Positions 8,965 to 17,530 of a stretch of DNA of 64,000 nt are shown piece by piece; the first letter of the stretch is position 1, and each line of letters opens with the position of its first letter. Source of the stretch: Crocinitomix catalasitica ATCC 23190 (GTDB taxonomy: Bacteria; Bacteroidota; Bacteroidia; Flavobacteriales_D; Crocinitomicaceae); assembly GCF_000621625.1 (NCBI RefSeq), contig NZ_JHXV01000019.1:27666-91665 (forward strand), in the 5' to 3' direction. Under the pieces are notes generated by a model. That model was not told the DNA's origin. It did not search any database and worked only from the letters and a program-made list of their open reading frames with translations. The position numbers and the translations under genes were made by a program.

Positions 8965-10718
8965 TGACAGAAAAAAGTAAAAACATATTGCGTTCAATTC
9001 AACAATTACCATTTTTGGGAATCGTTTTCGTCTTACTTGTGCTATCTGCATGTGGGAATAGTAAAAACGTTGGTAAAACTGAGACACCAGTCATTAGAAA
9101 GTCATTCAAGGAAGCTTTTCACGAAGCTGTCTCTGAAAAAATGATAGGCCACAACGAAAATGCAATCGCATTATTCGAATCTTGCTTATTAATAGAACCT
9201 GAAAATCCGGCCGTATTCTTTGCTTTATCTGATCTTTATGAACAAGCTGGTGACCAAACTAAAAAATTGACTTTCGCCGAAAAAGCTTATAGTTACGATC
9301 AAAACAATAAATGGTACATCCTGCGTTTAGCGGATTTGTATTATGAAAAACAAGAATTCACTAAAACGGTTGACTTATACAGCAAAATCATTGAAAACGA
9401 AAAAAACATCGACCTAAAATTTCAGTATGTAGATGCTTTAATGCGTGCTCAAAAGTTTCAAAGAGCGATTGACATGTTGAATGAGATTGAAGTAGAGACT
9501 GGTGTTATTCCGCAAGTGAGTTTTACCAAACACGACCTTTATATGCAATTGCAGAATGAAGAGTTGGCGAAGGCTGAACTGGACAAGTTGATCACTGAGA
9601 ATCCTTCTGAATACGAATTCAAAATGATGGTTGCAGAATACTATATGCAACAGCAAGATTTCTCAAAAGCCAATGCATTAATTGACGATATTTTGCAATC
9701 AGATGCTGATTTTGGTCAAGCTTATATCATGAAGGCAGACTTAGCTTTGAGACAATCTAAAGTCCTAGATGCTTTTAAATTATTGGAAATAGGTTTTGAC
9801 AAAGACGACGTACAATTGGACCGAAAATTAGAATTAATTGGCGGCCTTATTCCTTACGCTGCTCCGGGGCAAGCTGACGCTGAAATTATGCGCACAGGAA
9901 TCACAGACCTATTCGAACAGGTGTATGACGAATCTGCCGAGAACTCAAAACTGCACGAATATTACGGTTATTTTTTAGCGGATAATATGAATTTAATCAA
10001 AGCAGAAAAGCAACTCGAATTGGCGACAAAATTTGATCCTTCAAAATTTAATGTTTGGGCTGAACTTACCCGCGTTGAAATGGAATTGAATGCATTTGAT
10101 AGACTATTTGCCAATGGAGAAAAAATGATTTCATATTTTCCGTCTCAACCCTTTGCCTATTTGATTACGGGATTGAGTGGCATTAAAATCGAAAAATACG
10201 ACGAATCAGAAGAATACCTCATTCTTGGAAAAGATTTAGTTATTGATGCTCCAGAACTCTTGTCGAATTTCTATATTGAATTGGGGAAGTTAAAATACGC
10301 ACAAGGCAAAAAAGATAAAGGCATTGAATATTTGAATAAAGCTAGTCAAACCTATCCTAAAAACTTACAGGTATACGACTTAAAAGCAAAGCTATTCATG
10401 CAAGACAATGACTATGTAAAGGCCGAACAAACCATCAAAGAAGGTCTTGAAATGAATGCCAAAGACCCAATTTTATTAGAAACTTATGGCGTTTTATTAA
10501 TAGAGAAAAAACAATATCCACAAGCTATTGAGGTATTTGAATCTGTTTTAGTCTATGATTCTTACAATATCACTGCGCTTGAGTATTACGGAGATGCTTT
10601 ATTTTTGAGTGGTCGCGAAAAAGAAGCGTTAGAATTTTGGATTGAGTCTAAAAAGCAAGGGAACACGTCGCCGATCATTGATAAAAAAATTGAGGAGAAA
10701 AAGTATTATGCAAATTAG
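8964..10718 (+). CDS. TPR-repeat lipoprotein
   Basis: 584 residues starting at a GTG overlapping the previous stop. A hydrophobic N-terminus ends in LVLSACGNS, a lipobox, so the protein is probably an outer- or inner-membrane lipoprotein facing the periplasm. Tetratricopeptide units recur through the length, e.g. NAIALFESCLLIEPENPAVFF near residue 65 and YPQAIEVFESVLVYDSYN near 520. TPR lipoproteins usually act as scaffolds. The conserved neighbourhood with DUF4292 and EnvC-like genes suggests a role in cell-envelope assembly, but this is inference from position. Confidence 0.88.
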   Translation: MTEKSKNILRSIQQLPFLGIVFVLLVLSACGNSKNVGKTETPVIRKSFKEAFHEAVSEKMIGHNENAIALFESCLLIEPENPAVFFALSDLYEQAGDQTKKLTFAEKAYSYDQNNKWYILRLADLYYEKQEFTKTVDLYSKIIENEKNIDLKFQYVDALMRAQKFQRAIDMLNEIEVETGVIPQVSFTKHDLYMQLQNEELAKAELDKLITENPSEYEFKMMVAEYYMQQQDFSKANALIDDILQSDADFGQAYIMKADLALRQSKVLDAFKLLEIGFDKDDVQLDRKLELIGGLIPYAAPGQADAEIMRTGITDLFEQVYDESAENSKLHEYYGYFLADNMNLIKAEKQLELATKFDPSKFNVWAELTRVEMELNAFDRLFANGEKMISYFPSQPFAYLITGLSGIKIEKYDESEEYLILGKDLVIDAPELLSNFYIELGKLKYAQGKKDKGIEYLNKASQTYPKNLQVYDLKAKLFMQDNDYVKAEQTIKEGLEMNAKDPILLETYGVLLIEKKQYPQAIEVFESVLVYDSYNITALEYYGDALFLSGREKEALEFWIESKKQGNTSPIIDKKIEEKKYYAN

Positions 10719-11535
10719 AAAAATAGCTTTTGGTTTTTGCTTAATGCTAGGGACATTTGTACTCCAAAGTTGTGGTACAACAAAAGAGTTGGTGGAATTA
10801 GAGAAAGTGAAGAACATCAACGAAAAAATACTCGTCGAAAAGCTATTCGAACAAGGTGATGTTGGCTATAATTATTTAAGTAGCAAGGTTAATGTCGACT
10901 TTAAGAATAAATCACAAGACAGGTCTTTTGCAGTCTATTTAAAGCATAATGTTGATACAGCCTTAGGCGGAACAATTAAGTTTGCACAAATCATTGGAGC
11001 CGCTTTTAAAGTTGATTACGATTCTATTCATTTCACCAATAAATTAGAACGTTGTTATTTCCTACAAAATTTAGATTATCTGTCTGAACTTTTCGGAACA
11101 GATGTTGAGTTTAATTTTTTCCAAGATGTTATACTAGGTTTACCAATTGGACTTGATACGAATATTAAATATAAGCAAATAGGTGATAATTATAGTTATA
11201 CCTTATCTTCCCACAAAAAGAAAGCATTCAGAAAATTAGAAAATGATAAATTGGATATTGAACAAGACATGATGTTGATTCAATACGATTTAAAACCTAA
11301 TAATTTTGAGTTATTCCGAACAACCATTCAGGTTCCTTCTGATTCTGTCACCATTACAATTAATAATGTGGCAAGAAAAATGGTTGACGGATTTAATGTT
11401 CCAGAAATCACAACAATTGATATCACACATCCAACAGATACCATCTTCGTAAAACTCGATTATGGATCAGTTAGATTGAATGATTGGAAAGAAATAAGCG
11501 TTCGAATTCCAGAGACCTATGAAAGCTGTCGTTAG
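10708..11535 (+). CDS. DUF4292 lipoprotein
   Basis: 275 residues from the ATG at 10708, which is preceded by gaggagaaa and followed by a lipoprotein signal (IAFGFCLMLGTFVLQSCG). The frame is open further upstream, but those residues are highly basic and lack a signal. Mature protein: a beta-rich DUF4292-type domain with SSKVNVDFKNKSQDRSFAVYLKH near its start, resembling LolA/LolB-like lipoprotein carriers in general pattern. Its function is not established. It overlaps the TPR gene by 11 bases and the EnvC-like gene by 17, so the three are one coupled transcript. Confidence 0.87.
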   Translation: MQIRKIAFGFCLMLGTFVLQSCGTTKELVELEKVKNINEKILVEKLFEQGDVGYNYLSSKVNVDFKNKSQDRSFAVYLKHNVDTALGGTIKFAQIIGAAFKVDYDSIHFTNKLERCYFLQNLDYLSELFGTDVEFNFFQDVILGLPIGLDTNIKYKQIGDNYSYTLSSHKKKAFRKLENDKLDIEQDMMLIQYDLKPNNFELFRTTIQVPSDSVTITINNVARKMVDGFNVPEITTIDITHPTDTIFVKLDYGSVRLNDWKEISVRIPETYESCR

Positions 11536-12736
11536 TTTTATTGGATTTTTCACCCTATTGTTTTTTTTTGCAACCGTTTACGGGCAAGAGAAGGAAAGTG
11601 ACCGTTTAAAAAAACAACAGAAGCAGCTTGAGCAAAAAATTGACCTGACTAAAAACCTCTTAGAAAACACCATTAAGAGTAAAGAGAGTGTCAATGAAAA
11701 AATCACTTTAATAGAACGTAAAATTGAGTACCGTCGGGCTTTACTTGACAATTTAGGTTTGCAACTATCTAAATTAGAAAAGGACATTGAAAACATAAGT
11801 TTATCAATCAATGAACTTGAACTAGAACTCACAAAACATAAAGAGCAATACAAGCAAATGGTTATTCAAGCCTATAAAATGCGGAATTCTAACGCATCAT
11901 TGGTTTTTGTTTTGTCATCCGAATCGTTTAACCAAGCCAATAAGCGAATGGAATATTTAGATCAGTTGGCAAAATATCGCGCTGATCAAATTCGAAAAAT
12001 TCAGCGCACGATGGCCGAATTAAATGCTGAAAAAGCCAATTTATTATCTAAGCGTACGGAGAAAGATCAAGTAGCCAAACTGAAGGCAACCGAACAAAAC
12101 AATTATGTTAGAGATAGAGAAAAACAAAAAGAATCTATCATAGACATACAAGGAAAAGAAGCCGAACTTAAAAAGGAATTGGCAGCACAACAAAAGCAAT
12201 CAGACGACATACGAAATGCCATTAATGCAGCCATTAATAAAGAAATATTAGAGGCCCGTAAAAAGGAAAAAGAAAAGACACCTACAGAAACAAAAGAGAT
12301 TGCATTAAACAACCAAGGATTTGAAGCCAATAAAGGTCGATTGCCTTGGCCTGTGAAATCGGGTGAGGTCACCAAAGGGTTTGGTAAACAACCCCACCCT
12401 GTTCACAGCAATGTTTTCACCTATAATAGTGGAATTGATATCACGACTGTCCGTGGAGCAACTGTTAGAGCCGTTTATTCGGGTGAAGTCACAAGTGTTA
12501 TTGTTATTCCAGGTGCTGGAAAAGCCATTATTATTGCGCATGGAGATTATAGAACAATCTATTCGAATTTACAAGAAACATACGTTCAAACAGGTGATAA
12601 AGTAGATGTAAAAGCTGAAATTGGCGCGTTATTGATAAACGGATCAGGCAATTCAGATGCACATTTTGAAATCCGTCAAATCACTCCAGACGGCAAGATC
12701 AATAATATCAATCCAACATTCTGGCTCTACCAATAA
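11519..12736 (+). CDS. EnvC-like murein hydrolase activator with degenerate LytM domain
   Basis: 405 residues: signal peptide (ending ATVYGQ), a long coiled coil (about 23-250, rich in K, E, Q), and a C-terminal M23/LytM domain (about 275-405). Catalytic M23 enzymes carry HxxxD and HxH zinc motifs. Here the first reads NSGIDI (His replaced by Asn) and the last DAHFEIR (first His replaced by Asp). Loss of two zinc ligands predicts a non-catalytic activator of amidases, as in E. coli EnvC, acting at division in the periplasm. Its 3' end overlaps the convergent anti-sigma gene by 29 bases. Confidence 0.88.
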   Translation: MKAVVSFIGFFTLLFFFATVYGQEKESDRLKKQQKQLEQKIDLTKNLLENTIKSKESVNEKITLIERKIEYRRALLDNLGLQLSKLEKDIENISLSINELELELTKHKEQYKQMVIQAYKMRNSNASLVFVLSSESFNQANKRMEYLDQLAKYRADQIRKIQRTMAELNAEKANLLSKRTEKDQVAKLKATEQNNYVRDREKQKESIIDIQGKEAELKKELAAQQKQSDDIRNAINAAINKEILEARKKEKEKTPTETKEIALNNQGFEANKGRLPWPVKSGEVTKGFGKQPHPVHSNVFTYNSGIDITTVRGATVRAVYSGEVTSVIVIPGAGKAIIIAHGDYRTIYSNLQETYVQTGDKVDVKAEIGALLINGSGNSDAHFEIRQITPDGKINNINPTFWLYQ

Positions 12737-13709
12737 TCTCTTCGTTGAGTTGATAAGCCGAACATCCATTTTCAAGATCATAATGAAAATACATGCGCTG
12801 TAAGGATTTAATTGGTTTCCCATCCGTTCCTTTAGCTGTTTCCCAATATGGCATCGTACGTAATACGTGAGTCGCATTTCCAATGAATAGATTTTCAATT
12901 TTCTTATTCATTATCTTTTTCATTTCGCTAAAAGGTTCTTGACCCTTTTCATTCATTTGTATACACAAAGCTTCAATTGAAGAAATAGCTCCTTTTTTAT
13001 CAATTTGAAAGTCTACACGAACAATGCCTTCAATATTTTTGCTACTCGCTGTTCTTGGATAATACAAATTCTTATCAATATACTTTTTCAATGACAAATG
13101 CCCACCAGGGAATGCAGCATAAGCACTTTTATTGATATAAATTTCCTTGGTTGATTCGTATTCTAAATTATCATTCTTTGGAACTTCCGCTATTGGCGTT
13201 GACATTAAAATATGTTCCCGATCTTTTGGTTTAAAATGCACGTTCACATTAATAAAATCATCCTCATCCTCCACATAATTATGTTTACTAGAGAAAGTTG
13301 TTTCTGGCAATTCAGGCAACACCTCATTCGACTCTACCTCTTTTAATTGAGGTTCTGCAACCACCGCTGTAATGGCCGGTGTAACAGAAGGTTTATCAGG
13401 CTGTTCAGACGAAGAATTAAAATGATATACACCAAAAGCTACACAACCTGCCACTGTTAATGAGGAAATTGTCCAGATAATGGTATTTAGTGTTGTTGCA
13501 GAAGTTGCTAAGGTAGCAGTAACACTTGATATTTCAGCAGACAAAGCTTGCCGACTTACCGCCTGCGCTAACATTTGTTGATCTTTCATGGCTTCACCCA
13601 AAACCGGATCGGCCTCTAACATTCTACCAAATTCCTCCGCTTCATTTGGAGACATTTCCCCATTTAAATACGCATCAATTTGTTCTAATTTTTCTAATTC
13701 TGTTCTCAT
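12708..13709 (-). CDS. anti-sigma factor-like membrane protein with TonB C-terminal-like domain
   Basis: 333 residues. The N-terminal cytoplasmic part (IDAYLNGEMSPNEAEEFGRMLEADPVL) has the pattern of Bacteroidota anti-sigma factors. A single membrane span lies near 75-97 (NTIIWTISSLTVAGCVAFGV). After a Glu/Pro-rich periplasmic linker comes a TonB-like domain (about 195-300: LSLKKYIDKNLYYPRTASSKNIEGIVRVDFQID). Its start overlaps the sigma-factor stop by one base, so the two are co-translated. It presumably holds the sigma factor until an envelope signal arrives; the TonB-like domain as sensor is inference. It overlaps envC tail to tail. Confidence 0.8.
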   Translation of the reverse strand: MRTELEKLEQIDAYLNGEMSPNEAEEFGRMLEADPVLGEAMKDQQMLAQAVSRQALSAEISSVTATLATSATTLNTIIWTISSLTVAGCVAFGVYHFNSSSEQPDKPSVTPAITAVVAEPQLKEVESNEVLPELPETTFSSKHNYVEDEDDFINVNVHFKPKDREHILMSTPIAEVPKNDNLEYESTKEIYINKSAYAAFPGGHLSLKKYIDKNLYYPRTASSKNIEGIVRVDFQIDKKGAISSIEALCIQMNEKGQEPFSEMKKIMNKKIENLFIGNATHVLRTMPYWETAKGTDGKPIKSLQRMYFHYDLENGCSAYQLNEEIIGRARMLD

Positions 13710-14266
13710 CAGCTATGATTTTCTATGGCCTGATTTGCTTTTGCTATGGAAATTGCCTTTTCCATACATTTATACTTTTGGGTTTTCGCCGAATTAATAC
13801 TCGAAAATTCAAGCTGACTGGCAATATTTGCCATGCTCTCTTTTTGAAAGTAAAATAATTCGAATATCTTTTTGCAACGCGCTGAAATATGCGTCAATAC
13901 ATGTTCTAATTTTTTTAACTCCTCTTCTTTATCCGCTTCGTAATTCAAATCTTCAGCAGTCAAAATCAAGGTGTCCTTCCATTCACGTTCTGGACTCTTT
14001 TTTCGCCTTCTCAACTCATTTTTCCATAAAAAATGATTGATTCCATACAAAAACGTCGATAATTTGGACGTTAATTCAAAATTCGGATCCGTTACTTTTT
14101 CTATGATTAAGATCAAACTATCATGAAAAATTTCTTGCGCAATAACATCATCCCCTCCGTTCGAAATTATATTCGCACGAATCTTCGGGTACTCCTTATA
14201 AAGCACCTTAATGGCCTTATCTCGCTTACCATTCCGAATGTTTTTTATGATTTCTAAATCACGCAT
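13709..14266 (-). CDS. ECF-type RNA polymerase sigma-70 factor
   Basis: 185 residues. Region 2 is around AIKVLYKEYPKIRANIIS...IAQEIFHDSLILIIEKV and the DNA-melting segment SKLSTFLYGINHFLWKNELRRRKK. Region 4 follows near 120-175 with a helix-turn-helix (ELFYFQKESMANIASQLEFSSINSAKTQKYKCMEKA). Directly followed by its putative anti-sigma partner with a one-base overlap. Upstream, TACCTTTA on the minus strand (14298-14291) resembles a -7 box, so the pair may use the housekeeping sigma or autoregulate. The regulon is unknown. Confidence 0.9.
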   Translation of the reverse strand: MRDLEIIKNIRNGKRDKAIKVLYKEYPKIRANIISNGGDDVIAQEIFHDSLILIIEKVTDPNFELTSKLSTFLYGINHFLWKNELRRRKKSPEREWKDTLILTAEDLNYEADKEEELKKLEHVLTHISARCKKIFELFYFQKESMANIASQLEFSSINSAKTQKYKCMEKAISIAKANQAIENHS

Positions 14267-14532
14267 TATTAGTTTTATGTCCAGATTACTTAAAGGTAAC
14301 CCAAATTCACCAAATTTCTAATAATTCAATCGCACTTTGCGCTGCTATACATCTTTGCAAAGCTCTAAACCTATAGTAAATAAAGGCACTACAAGATATG
14401 CAGTGATTTTATTAAAAGTAAAATTATTTATTCGTAGGGCATTGCCTTAACGCGTTAATGCCGGGCTTTACACACTCGCTTTTACTGATGGTAAAGAGCT
14501 CAAACAATTGTTCCAATCCCTAAGGCGACTAT

Positions 14533-16008
14533 CTAATTGAATTTCTCATCTAGTACTACAAGTCTCTTTTCTATCCAAGCATTAATATAACTTTCTTCTG
14601 CCGACAAATTCATTGGAATGTCCCACTTCCGCAATTCTAATGTCTCCACATTATACTCGCGCAATAGGTCAAAATTAATACCGAACAATCGACTTAGATT
14701 CTGCACCGAAAATTGATCTTTACGCAAGTTGTACCATCTAGTTTGTAGCCTAAAATTAAAATCGTCCGGATTTAAGTCAATTAATCTATTAAACAACTTA
14801 TTTGTTTGAATGATTTGCGATGCATAAAAATCGCCCGTTGCATCTCTTCCCCAAGTTGCATCCAAATCCCAAGGAACAATTATAAATTTATCGGTACTGT
14901 TTCGCTTTAAAAAGCACCAGTTTTTCCCAATATTGTCATAGGCCGAACATAAATTGACCAATAAAAAATAATCAATAATATTGTCCAAATCAATTTGCTG
15001 ACCAATATTCGCTTTAAAGTCTGCATCATCTGCCTTTATTACCAACTCATTTAAGGCTTGAAAATCATCCCAAACTATCGTCTCACTAGGCTTAGGGTAT
15101 TTTTGTTGCCAATCTCCCCATTTTGAACTTAAAGGGGCTTTGTGTGGTAATTCCTCAAAATGCGTCGCTTCAGAATTATCCGTGCCTTTATATAAAACAG
15201 ACGATCCGTTTAAATCCAATAAACGCGCTGTAAAATCTTCCGTGAAAGCATATAATCCCAGTGCATTATTATTCATAAAAAGCTCAACATAACGCGACTC
15301 AATGGACACGTGATTTTCTGCATCACCCATTGATTGCCAAAGTTCGAACGAGGTCTTATTCCGCAATTTTGATTGATCGATATACAGAGCATCTAAAATC
15401 CAATCTTCGTTGTTTTCAAAATCAAAAAAAGCGGCGTGCGATTCGTTTTCCGTACTTTTATCATTATAAATCCTGAATCCGTACGATTTTTTGTCATACC
15501 GCAAACTAGATGCTCCCCTAAATTCAAGTCCAATCCAATTCACTTGCGACGGCCGATCTAACTCGGGATAATTAATCGTTAATTTACCCAATGTTTTTGG
15601 TTCATTTTCAACCTCATCTAAAACAACAATCTGCACAGTTGGTATTGCAGTAAAAACCAATTGGGTATTTAATGTTTCTCCCCTTGCTTTTAGCACAACA
15701 GCATAAGCTTTATTAATTTCAATATCGCCAAAACTATTAACGGCATTGTTCTTTAATAATTTTCCGGCAAATAGAATTTCTGTTCCAGCTTCAAATTTCA
15801 CCAAAGGATTAAAATTTGCCGCATCTGCCTCCGATAAACTAAATTTTAAAACATCAAATTCGCTATCGTAAAAACAGTCTTTACCCGCGAGATTTAGCAA
15901 AGCTACCAATTCAAAATTGTCATCCCCTTTTGCGTCGTAAATAACAACCTCTTTTTTACAAGCCGTCAACAAGAATAAACCAATTAGGATAATGTATAAT
16001 TTATTCAT
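14533..16008 (-). CDS. CotH kinase family lipoprotein
   Basis: 491 residues. The N-terminus LYIILIGLFLLTACKKE is a lipoprotein signal. The CotH-type core starts near residue 155: SSLRYDKKSYGFRI carries the conserved Arg/Lys segment, and IIVPWDLDATWGRD holds the conserved Asp pair of the atypical kinase fold. CotH proteins in Bacillus phosphorylate spore-coat proteins; bacterial lipoprotein versions are mostly uncharacterised. Residues 30-150 look like beta-sandwich domains. Last gene of a tetR-DUF2490-cotH operon, overlapping DUF2490 by eight bases. Confidence 0.87.
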   Translation of the reverse strand: MNKLYIILIGLFLLTACKKEVVIYDAKGDDNFELVALLNLAGKDCFYDSEFDVLKFSLSEADAANFNPLVKFEAGTEILFAGKLLKNNAVNSFGDIEINKAYAVVLKARGETLNTQLVFTAIPTVQIVVLDEVENEPKTLGKLTINYPELDRPSQVNWIGLEFRGASSLRYDKKSYGFRIYNDKSTENESHAAFFDFENNEDWILDALYIDQSKLRNKTSFELWQSMGDAENHVSIESRYVELFMNNNALGLYAFTEDFTARLLDLNGSSVLYKGTDNSEATHFEELPHKAPLSSKWGDWQQKYPKPSETIVWDDFQALNELVIKADDADFKANIGQQIDLDNIIDYFLLVNLCSAYDNIGKNWCFLKRNSTDKFIIVPWDLDATWGRDATGDFYASQIIQTNKLFNRLIDLNPDDFNFRLQTRWYNLRKDQFSVQNLSRLFGINFDLLREYNVETLELRKWDIPMNLSAEESYINAWIEKRLVVLDEKFN

Positions 16009-16687
16009 TATTCAATTTTAAAGTATAACTCAATTTCAGAAAGAAAAATTCAAACGGATAAGGGTCGTTCAATTCATATTCATAACCTAATGCAAAACCT
16101 AGCTTCCCATAAGTGGTTTTAAAATCGGTACCCAACATAAAACGCAAATTATTATACGCCGGTTTTTTAAAATAGACGTATTCTCTGAATAATTCAGTAC
16201 TCGCATAAACTGTTGCATTCTTAATTTTATATCCCAATTCTAACCGGTGTCTTAAATGCGCTTTTTGTTTGTGTTCATCAACAAACTCAAATAAATCGAT
16301 ATACTTATTCTGGTACCTTAATCGATAATCAAGTTTTAGCTCTTTGGTTATTTTTAACCGGTATTTAAAATCTACACTATACCGCAAGTCATGTGTCAGG
16401 TCAAGCTCCTTTTTACGATCGTATGAATAACGAATTTGAGCACCCAATTTAAACTGCTTATTGATCCGGTATTCGGCACCTAAATCTGTATTGGACGCCT
16501 CAAACATGTTTAGGTTATTAAAAAAACGCACTTGTTCTTCAAGACTTATGCGCCAATCTTTACCAATATTGTATGCTACGGCTACCTCGGACCAAATGCC
16601 AATGTCACGAATTTTTTTAATCTCCTGTGCATTGACCTGCAAGGCAAATATGACAGATAATAAAAGGATATTTTTTTTCAGTATCAT
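16001..16687 (-). CDS. DUF2490 outer-membrane beta-barrel-like protein
   Basis: 228 residues with a signal peptide (ILLLSVIFALQVNAQ). The mature part matches the DUF2490 pattern: DIGIWSEVAVAYNIGKDWRISLEEQVRFFNN and alternating aromatic/charged strands (LGAQIRYSYDRKKELDLTHDLRYSVDFKYRL), ending in a hydrophobic strand. This predicts a small outer-membrane beta-barrel. Function unknown. It starts within the stop of tetR and overlaps cotH, so it is likely controlled by the TetR repressor. Confidence 0.85.
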   Translation of the reverse strand: MILKKNILLLSVIFALQVNAQEIKKIRDIGIWSEVAVAYNIGKDWRISLEEQVRFFNNLNMFEASNTDLGAEYRINKQFKLGAQIRYSYDRKKELDLTHDLRYSVDFKYRLKITKELKLDYRLRYQNKYIDLFEFVDEHKQKAHLRHRLELGYKIKNATVYASTELFREYVYFKKPAYNNLRFMLGTDFKTTYGKLGFALGYEYELNDPYPFEFFFLKLSYTLKLNNE

Positions 16688-17274
16688 TACCCTTTTTTAA
16701 AGCGACGAATAATGTCTTGTTCAGCAAAAGTGAACATTTCGTCCGTGTAATAATCTGTTTCCGTACAATAAAGCAGCGCTGCCCCTTTTGAGTGGGCCAT
16801 AAAAAGGCTCAAAGCTTGTTCAGGTTTTTCAAACCGTTGTGTAAAATATGCGTTGAGGGTAACCAATTGTTTTTGAATGCTCAACACATCACAATTTTGG
16901 AGCATTAATTCTCGAATTTCTGCATTCATTGAGATCACAAAAATCATGGAGAAAAAGTCACGATTATCACGAATGGATTGAAAAGAACTACGGACAAATA
17001 ATTCAAATTCGTCTGCTGTTAAAACACCATCTTTATTGGGATCAAAATCCGTATAAATTAATTGGTACATTTTATTGCCAATATGTTGTATCAGATCTTC
17101 TTTACTTGAGAAATAATGATACAATAATCCCTTAGAAATATTAGCCTCTTTAGCTATTGCTGCAGTTGAGGTTCCGTGATAACCTTTCTCTTTAAATAAC
17201 TGCAAAGCAACATTCAGAATACGCTCGTATTTACCTGAATTCTCCTTCTCTTTTTTTAGTAATGTTTCACTCAT
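16687..17274 (-). CDS. TetR/AcrR family transcriptional regulator
   Basis: 195 residues. The N-terminal DNA-binding domain is clear: RILNVALQLFKEKGYHGTSTAAIAKEANISKGLLYHYFSSKEDLIQHI (about 18-66), with GLLYHYFSSKEDL as the recognition helix region. The C-terminal ligand domain is helical and unassigned. A palindrome lies 12 bases upstream of the start (17287-17298), suggesting autoregulation. One-base overlap with DUF2490 makes it the first gene of a three-gene envelope operon. Confidence 0.93.
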   Translation of the reverse strand: MSETLLKKEKENSGKYERILNVALQLFKEKGYHGTSTAAIAKEANISKGLLYHYFSSKEDLIQHIGNKMYQLIYTDFDPNKDGVLTADEFELFVRSSFQSIRDNRDFFSMIFVISMNAEIRELMLQNCDVLSIQKQLVTLNAYFTQRFEKPEQALSLFMAHSKGAALLYCTETDYYTDEMFTFAEQDIIRRFKKG

Positions 17275-17284
17275 ATTCTACATA

Positions 17285-17303
17285 TTGACCGAACGGTCGG
17301 TAA
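17285..17303 (-). promoter_or_regulatory. candidate TetR operator
   Basis: GACCG-AA-CGGTC (17287-17298) is a perfect inverted repeat within TTGACCGAACGGTCGGTAA. This kind of GC-rich palindrome in AT-rich DNA directly before a tetR gene is the expected position and style of an autoregulatory operator. Confidence 0.65.
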
Positions 17304-17382
17304 AATTAAGTAATTATTACTAGAATGTTAACATAAAGTGATATTATTAATGTTTAAACTAGATATTGAGGAGCATACTTTT

Positions 17383-17465
17383 GCGTTAGGGGTAGCAGCG
17401 GATATCCTTTTTCTGTCGGCCTTAGGCGGATAGAAAAAGATAAGAGCGAATGACCCGACCCCATT
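17383..17465 (+). ncRNA. structured intergenic element, copy A
   Basis: The stretch starts GCGTTAGGGGTAGCAGCGGA and ends in CCCCATT. CTTTTTCTGTC pairs with GATAGAAAAAG around an inner GCC-TTA-GGC hairpin, and outer GGGG can pair with CCCC. A second copy with clear sequence and structural similarity lies on the opposite strand at 63536-63620. I recall similar AGCGGATATCC...AGAGCG elements between genes of many flavobacteria but cannot name the family. Whether it is transcribed is unknown. It lies between tetR and the 3' end of the next minus-strand gene. Confidence 0.55.
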
Positions 17466-17487
17466 CCGATGGGGTAACGGCGAAAAA

Positions 17488-17525
17488 ATAAAAAAGCCGA
17501 CCAAAATAAATTGGTCGACTTTTAC
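17488..17525 (-). terminator. rho-independent terminator of the 17531-18736 gene
   Basis: CGACCAA (17498-17504) pairs with TTGGTCG (17511-17517), extended by A/T pairs. Read on the minus strand the hairpin is followed by a T-rich run, right after the stop codon. Confidence 0.75.
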
Positions 17526-17530
17526 ACGAT

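Noticed and set aside
17341..17530. tRNA-like or riboswitch reading of the structured element
   Set aside because: No tRNA arms or CCA end, and the neighbouring genes of the two copies are unrelated, arguing against a metabolite riboswitch.
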